From Fidelibacterota bacterium (GTDB taxonomy: Bacteria > Fidelibacterota > UBA8477 > JABMPR01): 47,772 nucleotides of DNA. Shown here one piece after another: positions 8,486-15,942 of this stretch (position 1 is its first letter; every line of letters begins with the position of its first letter). The stretch is taken from assembly GCA_018650795.1 (NCBI GenBank), contig JABIFG010000245.1:1-47772 (forward strand), read 5' to 3'. The position numbers were made by a program, and so were the translations under genes. Below the pieces are notes generated by a model. The model did not search any database and was not told the DNA's origin. It worked only from the letters and a program-made list of their open reading frames with translations.

Positions 8486-10626
8486 TGCACAAATTCATAC
8501 TCGTGTTTCTGCTACCCATTGGGTTGGCAGCTCAGATCAATAATTTTTCCTGGCCAATGGCTCCCATGGATCAGCAGCATCGCATCTCTGCAACATTTGA
8601 TGAATGCCGGGAAAATAGAGACCATTTTCATAATGGAACTGACATGCCGCTTGCACCAGGAGAGAATGTCCTCAGCATCATGGCTGGAGCTGTAACAGAC
8701 ATTGGCTCAGATTGGATTAGAGTCGAGGATTTCGCCTATGTCCACGTTATTCCTCTGGCCACACTTCATGTGGGTAATACTGTCGCCCAGGGAGCAGTAG
8801 TTGGCCATACTGACAGTTATGCCCATATACATCTGAACTATGGTGGAGGAGTCAGCGGACACCCCACGGGTAATCCACTTATGCCCGGAAAAATCACACC
8901 CTTTGTAGATCCTTACCACCCACGATCACCCATTATACAATTCGTTCAGGATGCAACCTCAAACGCTTTTTCAGGAAATACCCTCAGTGGACGTGTGGAT
9001 ATTATCGCCCAGGCCGCAGATACAACCGATCTCCAGTCCAGTATAGATATGAATAATGGTATCTACACCATTGGCTGGGCTTTGCTATCAGCCGACACCT
9101 CCCAGGTACTCAGCGGACCACATTTCTGGTTTGAAGCTGACGAACTATATTCAAATTCAAATATTTATCGAGTTTATGCCCATGGATCCAGCACCAGCAT
9201 TTATCGGTATATTGTGACCAACCGCATTACCTCAAATGACTATCTTGATTGTGATCTGTACGAACCAGGTCCCTATGTCATATCTGTGATGAGTTCCGAT
9301 ACACGTGATAACTGGGATACAACTTATGTCAATGTACAGCTCAGCGACATTGATTTACTACCACCGGGCCGACCTGATTTCACTTACATCGGTCCAGATG
9401 TCGATGGAAATCTTTATCTCGAGTGGGTAGCTCCAACCGATACAGATTTGGGCGGGTATATTCTTGAATTCTCACTTGATGGATCAAGCTGGGAATCAAA
9501 TCATGGACCGGAAACCCTTACTGCTGATTTAACCACCTTCATCATCGAGAGTATTCCAGATGAATCCTATATTGAATTTAGAATGAAGGCTGTCGATACA
9601 GCTCCCGTCCCAAATCAGAGTGAGCTCTCGGATACCTACGGTGTCCGTTTGAATAATAGTCAACCCAGCATATTAATTGTGGATGGATTTGATCGTACCA
9701 ACGGCTCCTGGACTATTGGCCATCATAATTTCGCAACTTATTACTCACAGGCTATTGTAAACAGTAGTTCCCTTGTAGGCATAAGCACTGCAAGTAATGA
9801 GTGGGTGACTGCTTCTCAAAATCTCGAAGATTATTATGCCGTATTCTGGTTTTTGGGTGATGATAGTAGAACCGATGAAACTTTCAGCACTTCTGAACAA
9901 AGTGTTATCTCAGCGTATTTAGCCGAGGGAGGCTACTTTTTCACTTCAGGTGCTGAAATAGGTTATGACCTAAGTGCTGGATCCACGGGAGATGAAGGAT
10001 TTTTGAATCAGGTGCTACATGTGAATTACATGGGAGACGATGGGAATCACCCCACTATCAATGGTGTCGCTCCTTACTTCACTGGAATCGGATTTAACTA
10101 TGGTACAAGCCCCTATATTGAAGATTGGCCGGATCACTTTTCGCCCTCTTTCGGCGGCGAAATCGCTCTCAAATATGGAAATGGGTTGAATGCAGCCATC
10201 AGTTTCCGTGATAATATCTCAGGCACTTTTGTTATGGGGCTGGCATTTGAGACCATTGATACTGAGACGCAACGCACAGATCTCATTGAGCGCGTCATGC
10301 AATACTTTGCTGGTACAGTAGAGACCATCGATTTCCAGCTACCTGAAGAAATGTCAATATCGAGAGTTTATCCCAATCCTTTTAACGCTTCCATCAATAT
10401 TGAATATCAATTGGATCATTATGCTGACAGTCGCCTGCTTATATATGATATCCAGGGGAAGATGATTATAGATCGGGAAGTAAGTAATGCCTCACCAGGA
10501 ACCTATATCTGGACCTGGAATGCTAAGAATAATAATGGTCGAAGTGTGCCCAGTGGAGCTTATTTTATTCAGCTGATTCAAGGTGAAGTATATAGTGCAA
10601 CCCACAAGGTTGTTTTACTCAAATAG
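8485..10626 (+). CDS. Secreted M23-type (LytM) peptidase-domain protein with FN3-like and C-terminal sorting domains
   Basis: The ATG at 8485 shares its A with the preceding stop and gives a signal peptide (about residues 1-17); an in-frame start at 8464 would add seven residues. 713 residues. The N-terminal 150 residues match the M23/LytM fold: H-N-G-T-D (H49, D53) corresponds to the first zinc motif, H114-I-H116 to the HxH motif. The family cleaves peptide cross-bridges in peptidoglycan or bacterial peptides, though many copies are only binding modules. An FN3-like region follows (about 290-390), then a Rossmann-like segment (about 400-610, starting I-L-I-V-D-G-F-D-R) and a P-N-P-F type sorting domain (about 625-713). 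Likely exported to the surface. Substrate unknown. Confidence 0.8.
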   Translation: MHKFILVFLLPIGLAAQINNFSWPMAPMDQQHRISATFDECRENRDHFHNGTDMPLAPGENVLSIMAGAVTDIGSDWIRVEDFAYVHVIPLATLHVGNTVAQGAVVGHTDSYAHIHLNYGGGVSGHPTGNPLMPGKITPFVDPYHPRSPIIQFVQDATSNAFSGNTLSGRVDIIAQAADTTDLQSSIDMNNGIYTIGWALLSADTSQVLSGPHFWFEADELYSNSNIYRVYAHGSSTSIYRYIVTNRITSNDYLDCDLYEPGPYVISVMSSDTRDNWDTTYVNVQLSDIDLLPPGRPDFTYIGPDVDGNLYLEWVAPTDTDLGGYILEFSLDGSSWESNHGPETLTADLTTFIIESIPDESYIEFRMKAVDTAPVPNQSELSDTYGVRLNNSQPSILIVDGFDRTNGSWTIGHHNFATYYSQAIVNSSSLVGISTASNEWVTASQNLEDYYAVFWFLGDDSRTDETFSTSEQSVISAYLAEGGYFFTSGAEIGYDLSAGSTGDEGFLNQVLHVNYMGDDGNHPTINGVAPYFTGIGFNYGTSPYIEDWPDHFSPSFGGEIALKYGNGLNAAISFRDNISGTFVMGLAFETIDTETQRTDLIERVMQYFAGTVETIDFQLPEEMSISRVYPNPFNASINIEYQLDHYADSRLLIYDIQGKMIIDREVSNASPGTYIWTWNAKNNNGRSVPSGAYFIQLIQGEVYSATHKVVLLK

Positions 10627-10633
10627 GTGGAAA

Positions 10634-11821
10634 TTGAAAAGTAGGTATTTAATCTTATTATTTGGACTTCTACAACTCTCACGAGCTGATGTCCTGCATA
10701 TTGATCCCTATGCCCAGTGGACTTTTGACACACCACTTGAGCAGGTCATTTATCGATCACACACCAGTGGTTTTCCTATTATGTATACTCTGACGAAGGA
10801 TAAAATATCATACTATGACAGCCTTGGAAACAATGTCATCAAAATTGCCCGCTCACAAAATGATGTTTTCAAAATAAATGCAGACCACTCTCACTTTATG
10901 CTGATTCAAGAAAACGAATCGATTCAGGCTTCCAATCCACAAAGAATTTACTCATTTCAAGTCTACGATTTCCTGGGGAGTCCAGAATATACGCTGGTTC
11001 ATGGAGTTTCACTGGGTGGGGGAGAACTCAACTCCACACTGACCAATCAAGGCAGCATTATCCTTTATCAGGATGACGAACCCTGGATTCTGGAGCTTAG
11101 TAATGAGGATACGCTCCTCTTTCTGGAAAGTGTCATCCCCACAGATCAGGATGATTGTGAGATTAAGCTGGTCTTAGATCAATTGGTCAATAGAAATGAG
11201 TTCATCACAGCTTCATCCTGTATTTCCAATACAGAAGCTGACTCATCAGCATTTATTGACCTGCATTTATGGAATCATAACAAGCTTCTGGCTGAACCTG
11301 TAAATATTCAAGGTAGACTTGTTGGCTTGGAGGCTATTCCCGCTACGGACTATTATTTCCTGGAGATTTATGATGGTTATGAATCGGGACTAACTCTTTT
11401 TAACAGAGAGAAAATCATGGGGCACTTTCCCTGGAAAACCTGGGAGATCAACTCTTTAGGACGGGAAGCAGCTTTTGTTATATCGGAGAATGACTTCAAT
11501 GTCGTTAATCTGGGAGATGGATCGGTTATTTCAAGCTACCATCCCATAGATATGAGTACCATCAGTGATGCAGATTACCTGCCTCGTTGGGGTCTCTTCC
11601 TTTACATCCGTTATGAGCCATATTTTACTGAAGATGGAGTGCAGGCTTACCGCAAATTTGAGCTGGAAGGGGTCAGTAAAACTGGCCAGATCGCCCACCG
11701 TAGCTCATTTGGCAGTTGGACAACTACATTACCAAAATTATCTCAAATTGGAAAAGATCTATTTGCAATTCATATGCACAATGCTGTTCTTTTGTACCGT
11801 GTTGAATTGGAAGAGGAATAG
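10634..11821 (+). CDS. Secreted protein of unknown function, propeller-like
   Basis: The open frame extends to a GTG at 10583, but that would overlap the previous gene by 44 nt and place a non-signal sequence first. A TTG at 10634 is preceded by AGGTGG at 10624-10629 and yields a clean signal peptide (K-S-R-Y-L-I-L-L-F-G-L-L-Q-L-S-R-A), so I take it as the start. 395 residues. No catalytic motif or known family is evident; like the 7340 gene it begins the mature part with a [V/I]-[N/D]-P-Y segment and reads as short beta strands. It is probably cotranscribed with the M23-domain gene and with the TolB-like lipoprotein downstream. Confidence 0.65.
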   Translation: MKSRYLILLFGLLQLSRADVLHIDPYAQWTFDTPLEQVIYRSHTSGFPIMYTLTKDKISYYDSLGNNVIKIARSQNDVFKINADHSHFMLIQENESIQASNPQRIYSFQVYDFLGSPEYTLVHGVSLGGGELNSTLTNQGSIILYQDDEPWILELSNEDTLLFLESVIPTDQDDCEIKLVLDQLVNRNEFITASSCISNTEADSSAFIDLHLWNHNKLLAEPVNIQGRLVGLEAIPATDYYFLEIYDGYESGLTLFNREKIMGHFPWKTWEINSLGREAAFVISENDFNVVNLGDGSVISSYHPIDMSTISDADYLPRWGLFLYIRYEPYFTEDGVQAYRKFELEGVSKTGQIAHRSSFGSWTTTLPKLSQIGKDLFAIHMHNAVLLYRVELEEE

Positions 11822-11862
11822 GTTTTTCTCAGAAACAACAACAACAAAACCAGGAGTATAGT

Positions 11863-12921
11863 TTGAAAATTAAGTTCGTCGTATTATTGGTGTTAAGTGT
11901 CGTAATGATCAGCTGTAGCACACAACAGGAAATTGTGACCGAGGAAAAGACATTTGGTCTATCTAATGTGGAACAGTTGACCTTTGAAGGTGACAATGGT
12001 GAAGCCTATTGGGGTCCCCAGGGCCAGCAAATTATCTTCCAGAGCAAACGTGATGGCAATGGCTGCGATAAAATCTACATCATGAATGCAGATGGAAGCG
12101 AACAGCATATGGTCAGCCCAGAGCTGGGAGCAAATACCTGCTCATACTTCAGCCTGGAGAAGGATAGAATTATCTTCGCCTCAACCTATGGTGTTGTAGA
12201 TAGTTGCCCACCCAGACCTAAACCACAGGGTAATAAATATCTTTGGCCGCTATTTCCATATGATATTTATTCAGCCAATCCCGATGGTTCCGATCTCGTT
12301 CGCATTAGAGAAAATGCAGGATATGATGCTGAACCAACCGTTTCTTACCTTACGGGTAAGGTCATTTTTACCTCTGAAATTGATAATGATCTCGAGCTGT
12401 TCACCATGAATATAGATGGGTCTGACGTTCAGAGAGTTACCAACCATCTTGGTTATGATGGTGGACCCTATTTTAGCCCTGATGCAAAAAAGATTGTCTG
12501 GCGAGCCTGGTATCCCGAATCTGCAGAAGACACACTACGCTGGCAGGAGAATATGGCTCTGGATCAGGTCGAAGCCGTGCCGCTCTCTATTTATACCATG
12601 GATGTAGACGGACAGAATAAAGTTCGCTTGACGGACAATGGAGCTACTAATTGGGCACCTTCCTGGCATCCAGATGGCAAACACGTTGTTTTCTCATCAA
12701 ATATGGACGACTGGAATGAGGAGGCTGGAGCCTTTGGGCATAATTTTGAACTCTACATGATTGGTATTGATGGTTCAGGCATAAAACGTCTGACAAACAA
12801 CGCCTTTTTTGATAGTTTTCCCATGTTTAGTCCAGATGGAAAATTCATGGCTTTCGCTTCCAATCGTGATGCCGAAAATCCCAGAGCCACACATATCTTT
12901 AAGGCAGAATGGAACGATTAA
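11863..12921 (+). CDS. TolB-like PD40-repeat lipoprotein
   Basis: TTG start with AGGAG six nt upstream. 352 residues beginning with a lipoprotein signal (L-S-V-V-M-I-S-C, lipobox cysteine at about residue 19). At least four PD40/WD40-like blades of the TolB type are visible, each with a pattern such as I-Y-x-M-N-x-D-G-S-x-x-x-x-L-T followed by P-x-F-S-P-D-G-K-x-x-x-F-x-S-x-R-D. Family members form a six-bladed propeller used for protein-protein contacts in the periplasm; this one lacks the TolB N-terminal domain so it is not TolB itself. Anchored to a membrane by lipid. It follows three secreted-protein genes and ends at a terminator. Confidence 0.8.
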   Translation: MKIKFVVLLVLSVVMISCSTQQEIVTEEKTFGLSNVEQLTFEGDNGEAYWGPQGQQIIFQSKRDGNGCDKIYIMNADGSEQHMVSPELGANTCSYFSLEKDRIIFASTYGVVDSCPPRPKPQGNKYLWPLFPYDIYSANPDGSDLVRIRENAGYDAEPTVSYLTGKVIFTSEIDNDLELFTMNIDGSDVQRVTNHLGYDGGPYFSPDAKKIVWRAWYPESAEDTLRWQENMALDQVEAVPLSIYTMDVDGQNKVRLTDNGATNWAPSWHPDGKHVVFSSNMDDWNEEAGAFGHNFELYMIGIDGSGIKRLTNNAFFDSFPMFSPDGKFMAFASNRDAENPRATHIFKAEWND

Positions 12922-12950
12922 TAAGGTCATATAAGCCTGCATAGAAATAT

Positions 12951-12992
12951 ATGGTGTCTTGCTTGAATTGCTGAAGTAAGGCACCATTTTTT
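12951..12992 (+). terminator. Rho-independent terminator
   Basis: A 14-bp stem with two G-U pairs (ATGGTGTCTTGCTT at 12951-12964 and AAGTAAGGCACCAT at 12974-12987), a 9-nt loop, then TTTTT. It ends the secreted-protein run that starts at 7340. Confidence 0.85.
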
Positions 12993-13017
12993 ATACTGTG
13001 AATATCTTTTGATCAAA

Positions 13018-13203
13018 ATGAATAAGCTACTACTCACATACCTGCCCTATGGTGTCATTGATCTGTTGCTCACCCTCGCCATTGTTAGCGAATTAATCAA
13101 CAAACGCTACGATCTCCTTTGGGCAAATCTACCCATCCTGATCTGGGGTTTAATATCACTCAATAAAACAGTCAGAAAAATGCGCGATGATCTGGTTGAT
13201 TGA
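13018..13203 (+). CDS. Small membrane protein, unknown function
   Basis: 61 residues from ATG at 13018 (a TTG three codons earlier is possible but adds nothing). Two hydrophobic stretches are visible (about residues 4-25, L-L-T-Y-L-P-Y-G-V-I-D-L-L-L-T-L, and about 35-48, A-N-L-P-I-L-I-W-G-L-I-S-L), followed by a basic tail. It overlaps the next membrane protein gene by 17 nt, so the two are most likely translated together and may form one inner-membrane unit. No family recognised. Confidence 0.55.
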   Translation: MNKLLLTYLPYGVIDLLLTLAIVSELINKRYDLLWANLPILIWGLISLNKTVRKMRDDLVD

Positions 13204-13804
13204 AATAAGTCTCCTGCTGGTGACAGGCATCCTGATAGTGCATGCCAGTAATGTGTATAATTCATCTTTTGTAAAAGTCTTCTGGATATCGGGGATCATT
13301 TTGGGATTCTTCCGCGAATATGCACTGGGGGAAGTTATGAATCTCTACACTTACGGAGATTTTCATATCACCTTTTTTGGTTTACCCATTATGTATACTG
13401 TATTTTGGACTAATATTGCTTATATCGGTTTGGTCTGGAGTAATAATTTCCTGGAACGGGAATATTTGAAGGCCAAACCCTTCGATTATCATTTACCCCT
13501 CATATTTCTGACCATGGTCTTGATCGCCTTTTTCTTTGAAGCGCTCATCTCACAATATCAGTTATCGGTTTGGAACCCGGACTCCAATTCTACACTTTGG
13601 GGAAATACACCACTTCTGGCACCCTTTGCTTATGGATGGACAGCTGTACTATTCATAAAAAGTTTGAAATTACTCTCTAAAGAATCCCAACAAAACTGGC
13701 AGATTCTAGTCCTCAAGCTCAGTTTGGCGCAAGCTCCTGTGGTTCTCATTCTAGCCGGGTTACTACTGCTTTCAAACCTGGCAATTATTCTTGTTTTTTC
13801 CTGA
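13187..13804 (+). CDS. Polytopic membrane protein, unknown function
   Basis: 205 residues with about six predicted membrane helices spread through the whole length. A middle segment G-L-P-I-M-Y-T-V-F-W-T-N, a conserved-looking F-E-A-L-I-S and a W-G-N-T-P-L-L-A-P-F-A-Y-G-W-T stretch faintly resemble carotenoid-biosynthesis membrane proteins of the DUF422 type, but the match is by eye only and could be coincidental. It overlaps the small membrane protein upstream. It is followed directly by tRNA-Leu. Confidence 0.6.
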   Translation: MIWLIEISLLLVTGILIVHASNVYNSSFVKVFWISGIILGFFREYALGEVMNLYTYGDFHITFFGLPIMYTVFWTNIAYIGLVWSNNFLEREYLKAKPFDYHLPLIFLTMVLIAFFFEALISQYQLSVWNPDSNSTLWGNTPLLAPFAYGWTAVLFIKSLKLLSKESQQNWQILVLKLSLAQAPVVLILAGLLLLSNLAIILVFS

Positions 13805-13848
13805 TTGACAGAAGCTGGGAAGGGGATTACATTAGCCCGCTTTTTGTG

Positions 13849-13934
13849 GCCCGGGTGGCGGAATTGGTAGACGCGCTAGGTTCAGGTCCTAGTGTACTCT
13901 TTTGTACGTGCTGGTTCGACTCCAGTCTCGGGCA
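13849..13934 (+). tRNA. tRNA-Leu (anticodon CAG)
   Basis: A complete class II tRNA can be folded: acceptor arm GCCCGGG (13849-13855) with CTCGGGC (13927-13933), anticodon stem CTAGG/CCTAG around the loop TTCAGGT with anticodon CAG, a long variable arm GTAC-N6-GTAC, and a T arm CTGG-TTCGACT-CCAG. Discriminator base A at 13934. The 3' CCA is not encoded. Long variable arm and A73 both fit leucine. Confidence 0.95.
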
Positions 13935-14058
13935 CAGATGGATTTAGGATTTAAGATTGAAGATTGCCATCACAGAAATGTGGTGGCTTTTTATTTATGC
14001 GGCTTCGAGAACCTCAGCCTCCTTACCGGTAGTAATTTCCTAAAAGGATTAATTGTCC

Positions 14059-14179
14059 GTCATCTCGAGCACTTCGGCTGGGCTCAGCATTTACTCCGTC
14101 GAGGGATATATATTCTTACTCACATAAATTTAATCCGTTATAAACATTCATCGAGTATCTCGACCCAGCTCAGGATGAC
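14059..14179. repeat. MITE-like intergenic element with inverted ends
   Basis: The 357-nt stretch between the tRNA and the thioesterase gene has no convincing gene. It contains a 121-bp segment bounded by GTCATC at 14059-14064 and GATGAC at 14174-14179, each followed inward by related GAGC / GCTC and GGCTGGGCTCAG-like / CCAGCTCAGG sequence, with TCGAG motifs repeated inside. This has the form of a short non-autonomous repeat or a dispersed intergenic palindrome; only other copies in the genome would prove it. The open frame across it on the plus strand starts inside the tRNA and is not credible. Confidence 0.5.
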
Positions 14180-14291
14180 AAAACCTCAAGCCTGATTTGA
14201 TAAGCTGAACCTCCACATTTTTAAAACAATCGATGTAATAGATGGTGCTTCTCATTAGTTTGTATGCATTACAAGCAGGAGAGAATAAAAT

Positions 14292-14792
14292 TTGATTAAG
14301 TACAAGCAGCTATTCAACACCATCCCCATAGAATTTGGAAAACAGTTTATCTCCTTTATTACTGGAGAACACAACGACCAGCGTATTTCCTTGAAATATC
14401 ACTTTGATGAAAAGGGGGGACAGGTATATGCTGAAGTTTTGTTTGGCAGACTCGCCCAGGGTCCTCCTGGACATGCTCATGGTGGTGCAATTTCAGCTGT
14501 TTTCGATGAACTTATGGGTGCTTGCTGCTGGGTAAACGGATATCCAGCAATGACAGCCCAATATACGACACGTTTTTTTAAACCGGTGCCTCTGAATGAA
14601 GATGTGCTTTACTGTGCAGAAATTAAAGAGATCGATGGGAATAAAATTAGTCTAAAGGCTCAATTGATTAATTACACTGGTGAGCAATTTGCCACTGCAA
14701 AAGGATTATTTATTCTACAGGATATAGAGAAGTTTAAAGAAATGAATCTGGAAACCGGTGCGAATGTAACTTACCCGCACCTGACCCAATAA
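14292..14792 (+). CDS. Hotdog-fold thioesterase (PaaI/4HBT-like)
   Basis: 166 residues from a TTG start with AGGAGAG 9 nt upstream. The centre holds the PaaI-type signature G-P-P-G-H-A-H-G-G-A-I-S-A-V-F-D-E-L-M-G (about residues 57-76), where the family uses the G-x-x-x-x-D/E-x-x-x-G helix for acyl-CoA hydrolysis; A-Q-Y-T-T-R-F-F-K-P-V-P follows as the second strand pair. Predicted cytoplasmic acyl-CoA thioesterase, substrate unknown. The downstream small gene begins 28 nt later, so it may be the first gene of the sensory operon, but no functional link is evident. Confidence 0.85.
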   Translation: MIKYKQLFNTIPIEFGKQFISFITGEHNDQRISLKYHFDEKGGQVYAEVLFGRLAQGPPGHAHGGAISAVFDELMGACCWVNGYPAMTAQYTTRFFKPVPLNEDVLYCAEIKEIDGNKISLKAQLINYTGEQFATAKGLFILQDIEKFKEMNLETGANVTYPHLTQ

Positions 14793-14820
14793 TTTTGAGA
14801 TAACGAAAAGGAGTTTAAGC

Positions 14821-15012
14821 ATGGCATGGACCTTCAAATTTGAGCTGGATAAATATGAAGTTGAAGACCTCAAAATCGTTCTTGAAAAACTAAAAAAGAA
14901 AGATGTACGTAAAGTGGAAGTTTCCATAAATGGAGATGTCCGAAAATTGGCAACCAATATGTTGAAAGCAGTTTATGATCAGGAAGATTTCTTTAAGGAT
15001 GATCGTTGGTAA
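14821..15012 (+). CDS. Small charged protein, unknown function
   Basis: 63 residues from ATG with an AAGGAG site about 8 nt upstream. A lysine/glutamate-rich amphipathic helix (D-L-K-I-V-L-E-K-L-K-K-K-D-V-R-K) is followed by V-E-V-S-I-N-G-D-V and a second helix; soluble, cytoplasmic. It abuts the next gene with no spacer, so it belongs to the same transcript as the PhnD-like protein and two-component system. No family recognised; good RBS and codon structure support it as real. Confidence 0.65.
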   Translation: MAWTFKFELDKYEVEDLKIVLEKLKKKDVRKVEVSINGDVRKLATNMLKAVYDQEDFFKDDRW

Positions 15013-15942
15013 TTGAATATCAAACTTAACTGGTTTATGAGTAATCTTAATTTTAAAGTTTTACTACCAGTACTGCTGTTTCTGGTATGTCTTAGTATTT
15101 CTTATGTCTTTATCATGGATATTGAGACAGCGCTTCCGGCAATCTCTTCACAGCCAGGTGAAAAAGATGAGTTAGTCTATTTTGGAGTTATCTCCAGATA
15201 TTCACCCAGATCAATTGTGAGCGGATATCAACCCCTCATGAAGTATCTGTCTGAAAACACGCCTTACAATTTTAAATTAAAACTTAGTCGTAATTATCTG
15301 GAAACCGTTGACCAGTTAGCCATGGGGCGCATCGATTTCGCTTCCCTTGGGAATTATACCTATATCCAGGCTCACAAAAAATTCGGAGTCAGATGCATCG
15401 CCATGCCCATAAATGCTGAAGGTAGTATTGAGAACTATGACGATATTATCGTTGCTACTGATTCAGAAATCAGGTCGCTGGTAGATCTTAAGGGGAAGTC
15501 CTTTGCCTTTGCTTCAAAGCAGTCATTCAGCTCCTGGATGGGCATCTGGATGCTTAAAGAATCTGGAGTTGAACTATCTGATCTATCCCGCTATGAGAAT
15601 TTGAGCTATCATGACCTGGTGGCTGAGAAAGTGCTCCGTGGAGATTTTGATGCTGGTATGGTCAAGGCCGTTGTGGCACAGTCCTATAAGGAATCAGGCA
15701 TAAAGGTACTGGCCAGATCTCCAGCCATTCCAAGCGTGCCCCTGGTGGTTGCCTCCCATGTAGATTCTACTAAAAAGAGGGTAGTGCAAAATGCTTTGCT
15801 CCGATTAAAAAGTCTCATTGCCGCTGGATTGGTTGATACGAGAGGGTGGGATACTGAAGTTGCCAATGGTTTTAGACCAGGTCATGACAGTCTATTCAAT
15901 TTTCCTCGTCAGCTTTTGGACGAATTGGAATCATCAAACTAA
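15013..15942 (+). CDS. Membrane-anchored PhnD-like (phosphate/phosphonate-type) substrate-binding protein
   Basis: 309 residues. Start is either the TTG at 15013, directly after the previous stop and 11 nt after AAGGATG, or the ATG at 15037; both leave an N-terminal membrane segment (F-K-V-L-L-P-V-L-L-F-L-V-C-L-S-I-S-Y-V) with no lipobox, so it is probably tethered in the inner membrane. The rest matches the PhnD/phosphate-phosphite-phosphonate binding family: F-G-V-I-S-R-Y-S-P-R at the start of lobe 1, Y-x-P-L-M-K-Y-L-S-E, and G-K-S-F-A-F-A-S-K-Q-S-F-S-S. No ABC permease or ATPase is adjacent. Instead it overlaps (TAATG) a histidine kinase gene, so it more likely serves as the ligand sensor of that kinase than as a transporter component. 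The ligand may be phosphate or a phosphorus compound, by family only. Confidence 0.8.
   Translation: MNIKLNWFMSNLNFKVLLPVLLFLVCLSISYVFIMDIETALPAISSQPGEKDELVYFGVISRYSPRSIVSGYQPLMKYLSENTPYNFKLKLSRNYLETVDQLAMGRIDFASLGNYTYIQAHKKFGVRCIAMPINAEGSIENYDDIIVATDSEIRSLVDLKGKSFAFASKQSFSSWMGIWMLKESGVELSDLSRYENLSYHDLVAEKVLRGDFDAGMVKAVVAQSYKESGIKVLARSPAIPSVPLVVASHVDSTKKRVVQNALLRLKSLIAAGLVDTRGWDTEVANGFRPGHDSLFNFPRQLLDELESSN

Noticed and set aside
13902..14195. 97-codon plus-strand open frame after the tRNA
   Set aside because: It begins inside tRNA-Leu and runs through the MITE-like repeat; no ribosome site and no protein-like composition.
15013..15942. ABC phosphonate transporter component
   Set aside because: No permease or ATPase gene is nearby and the gene is fused in expression with a kinase, so a sensor role is preferred.
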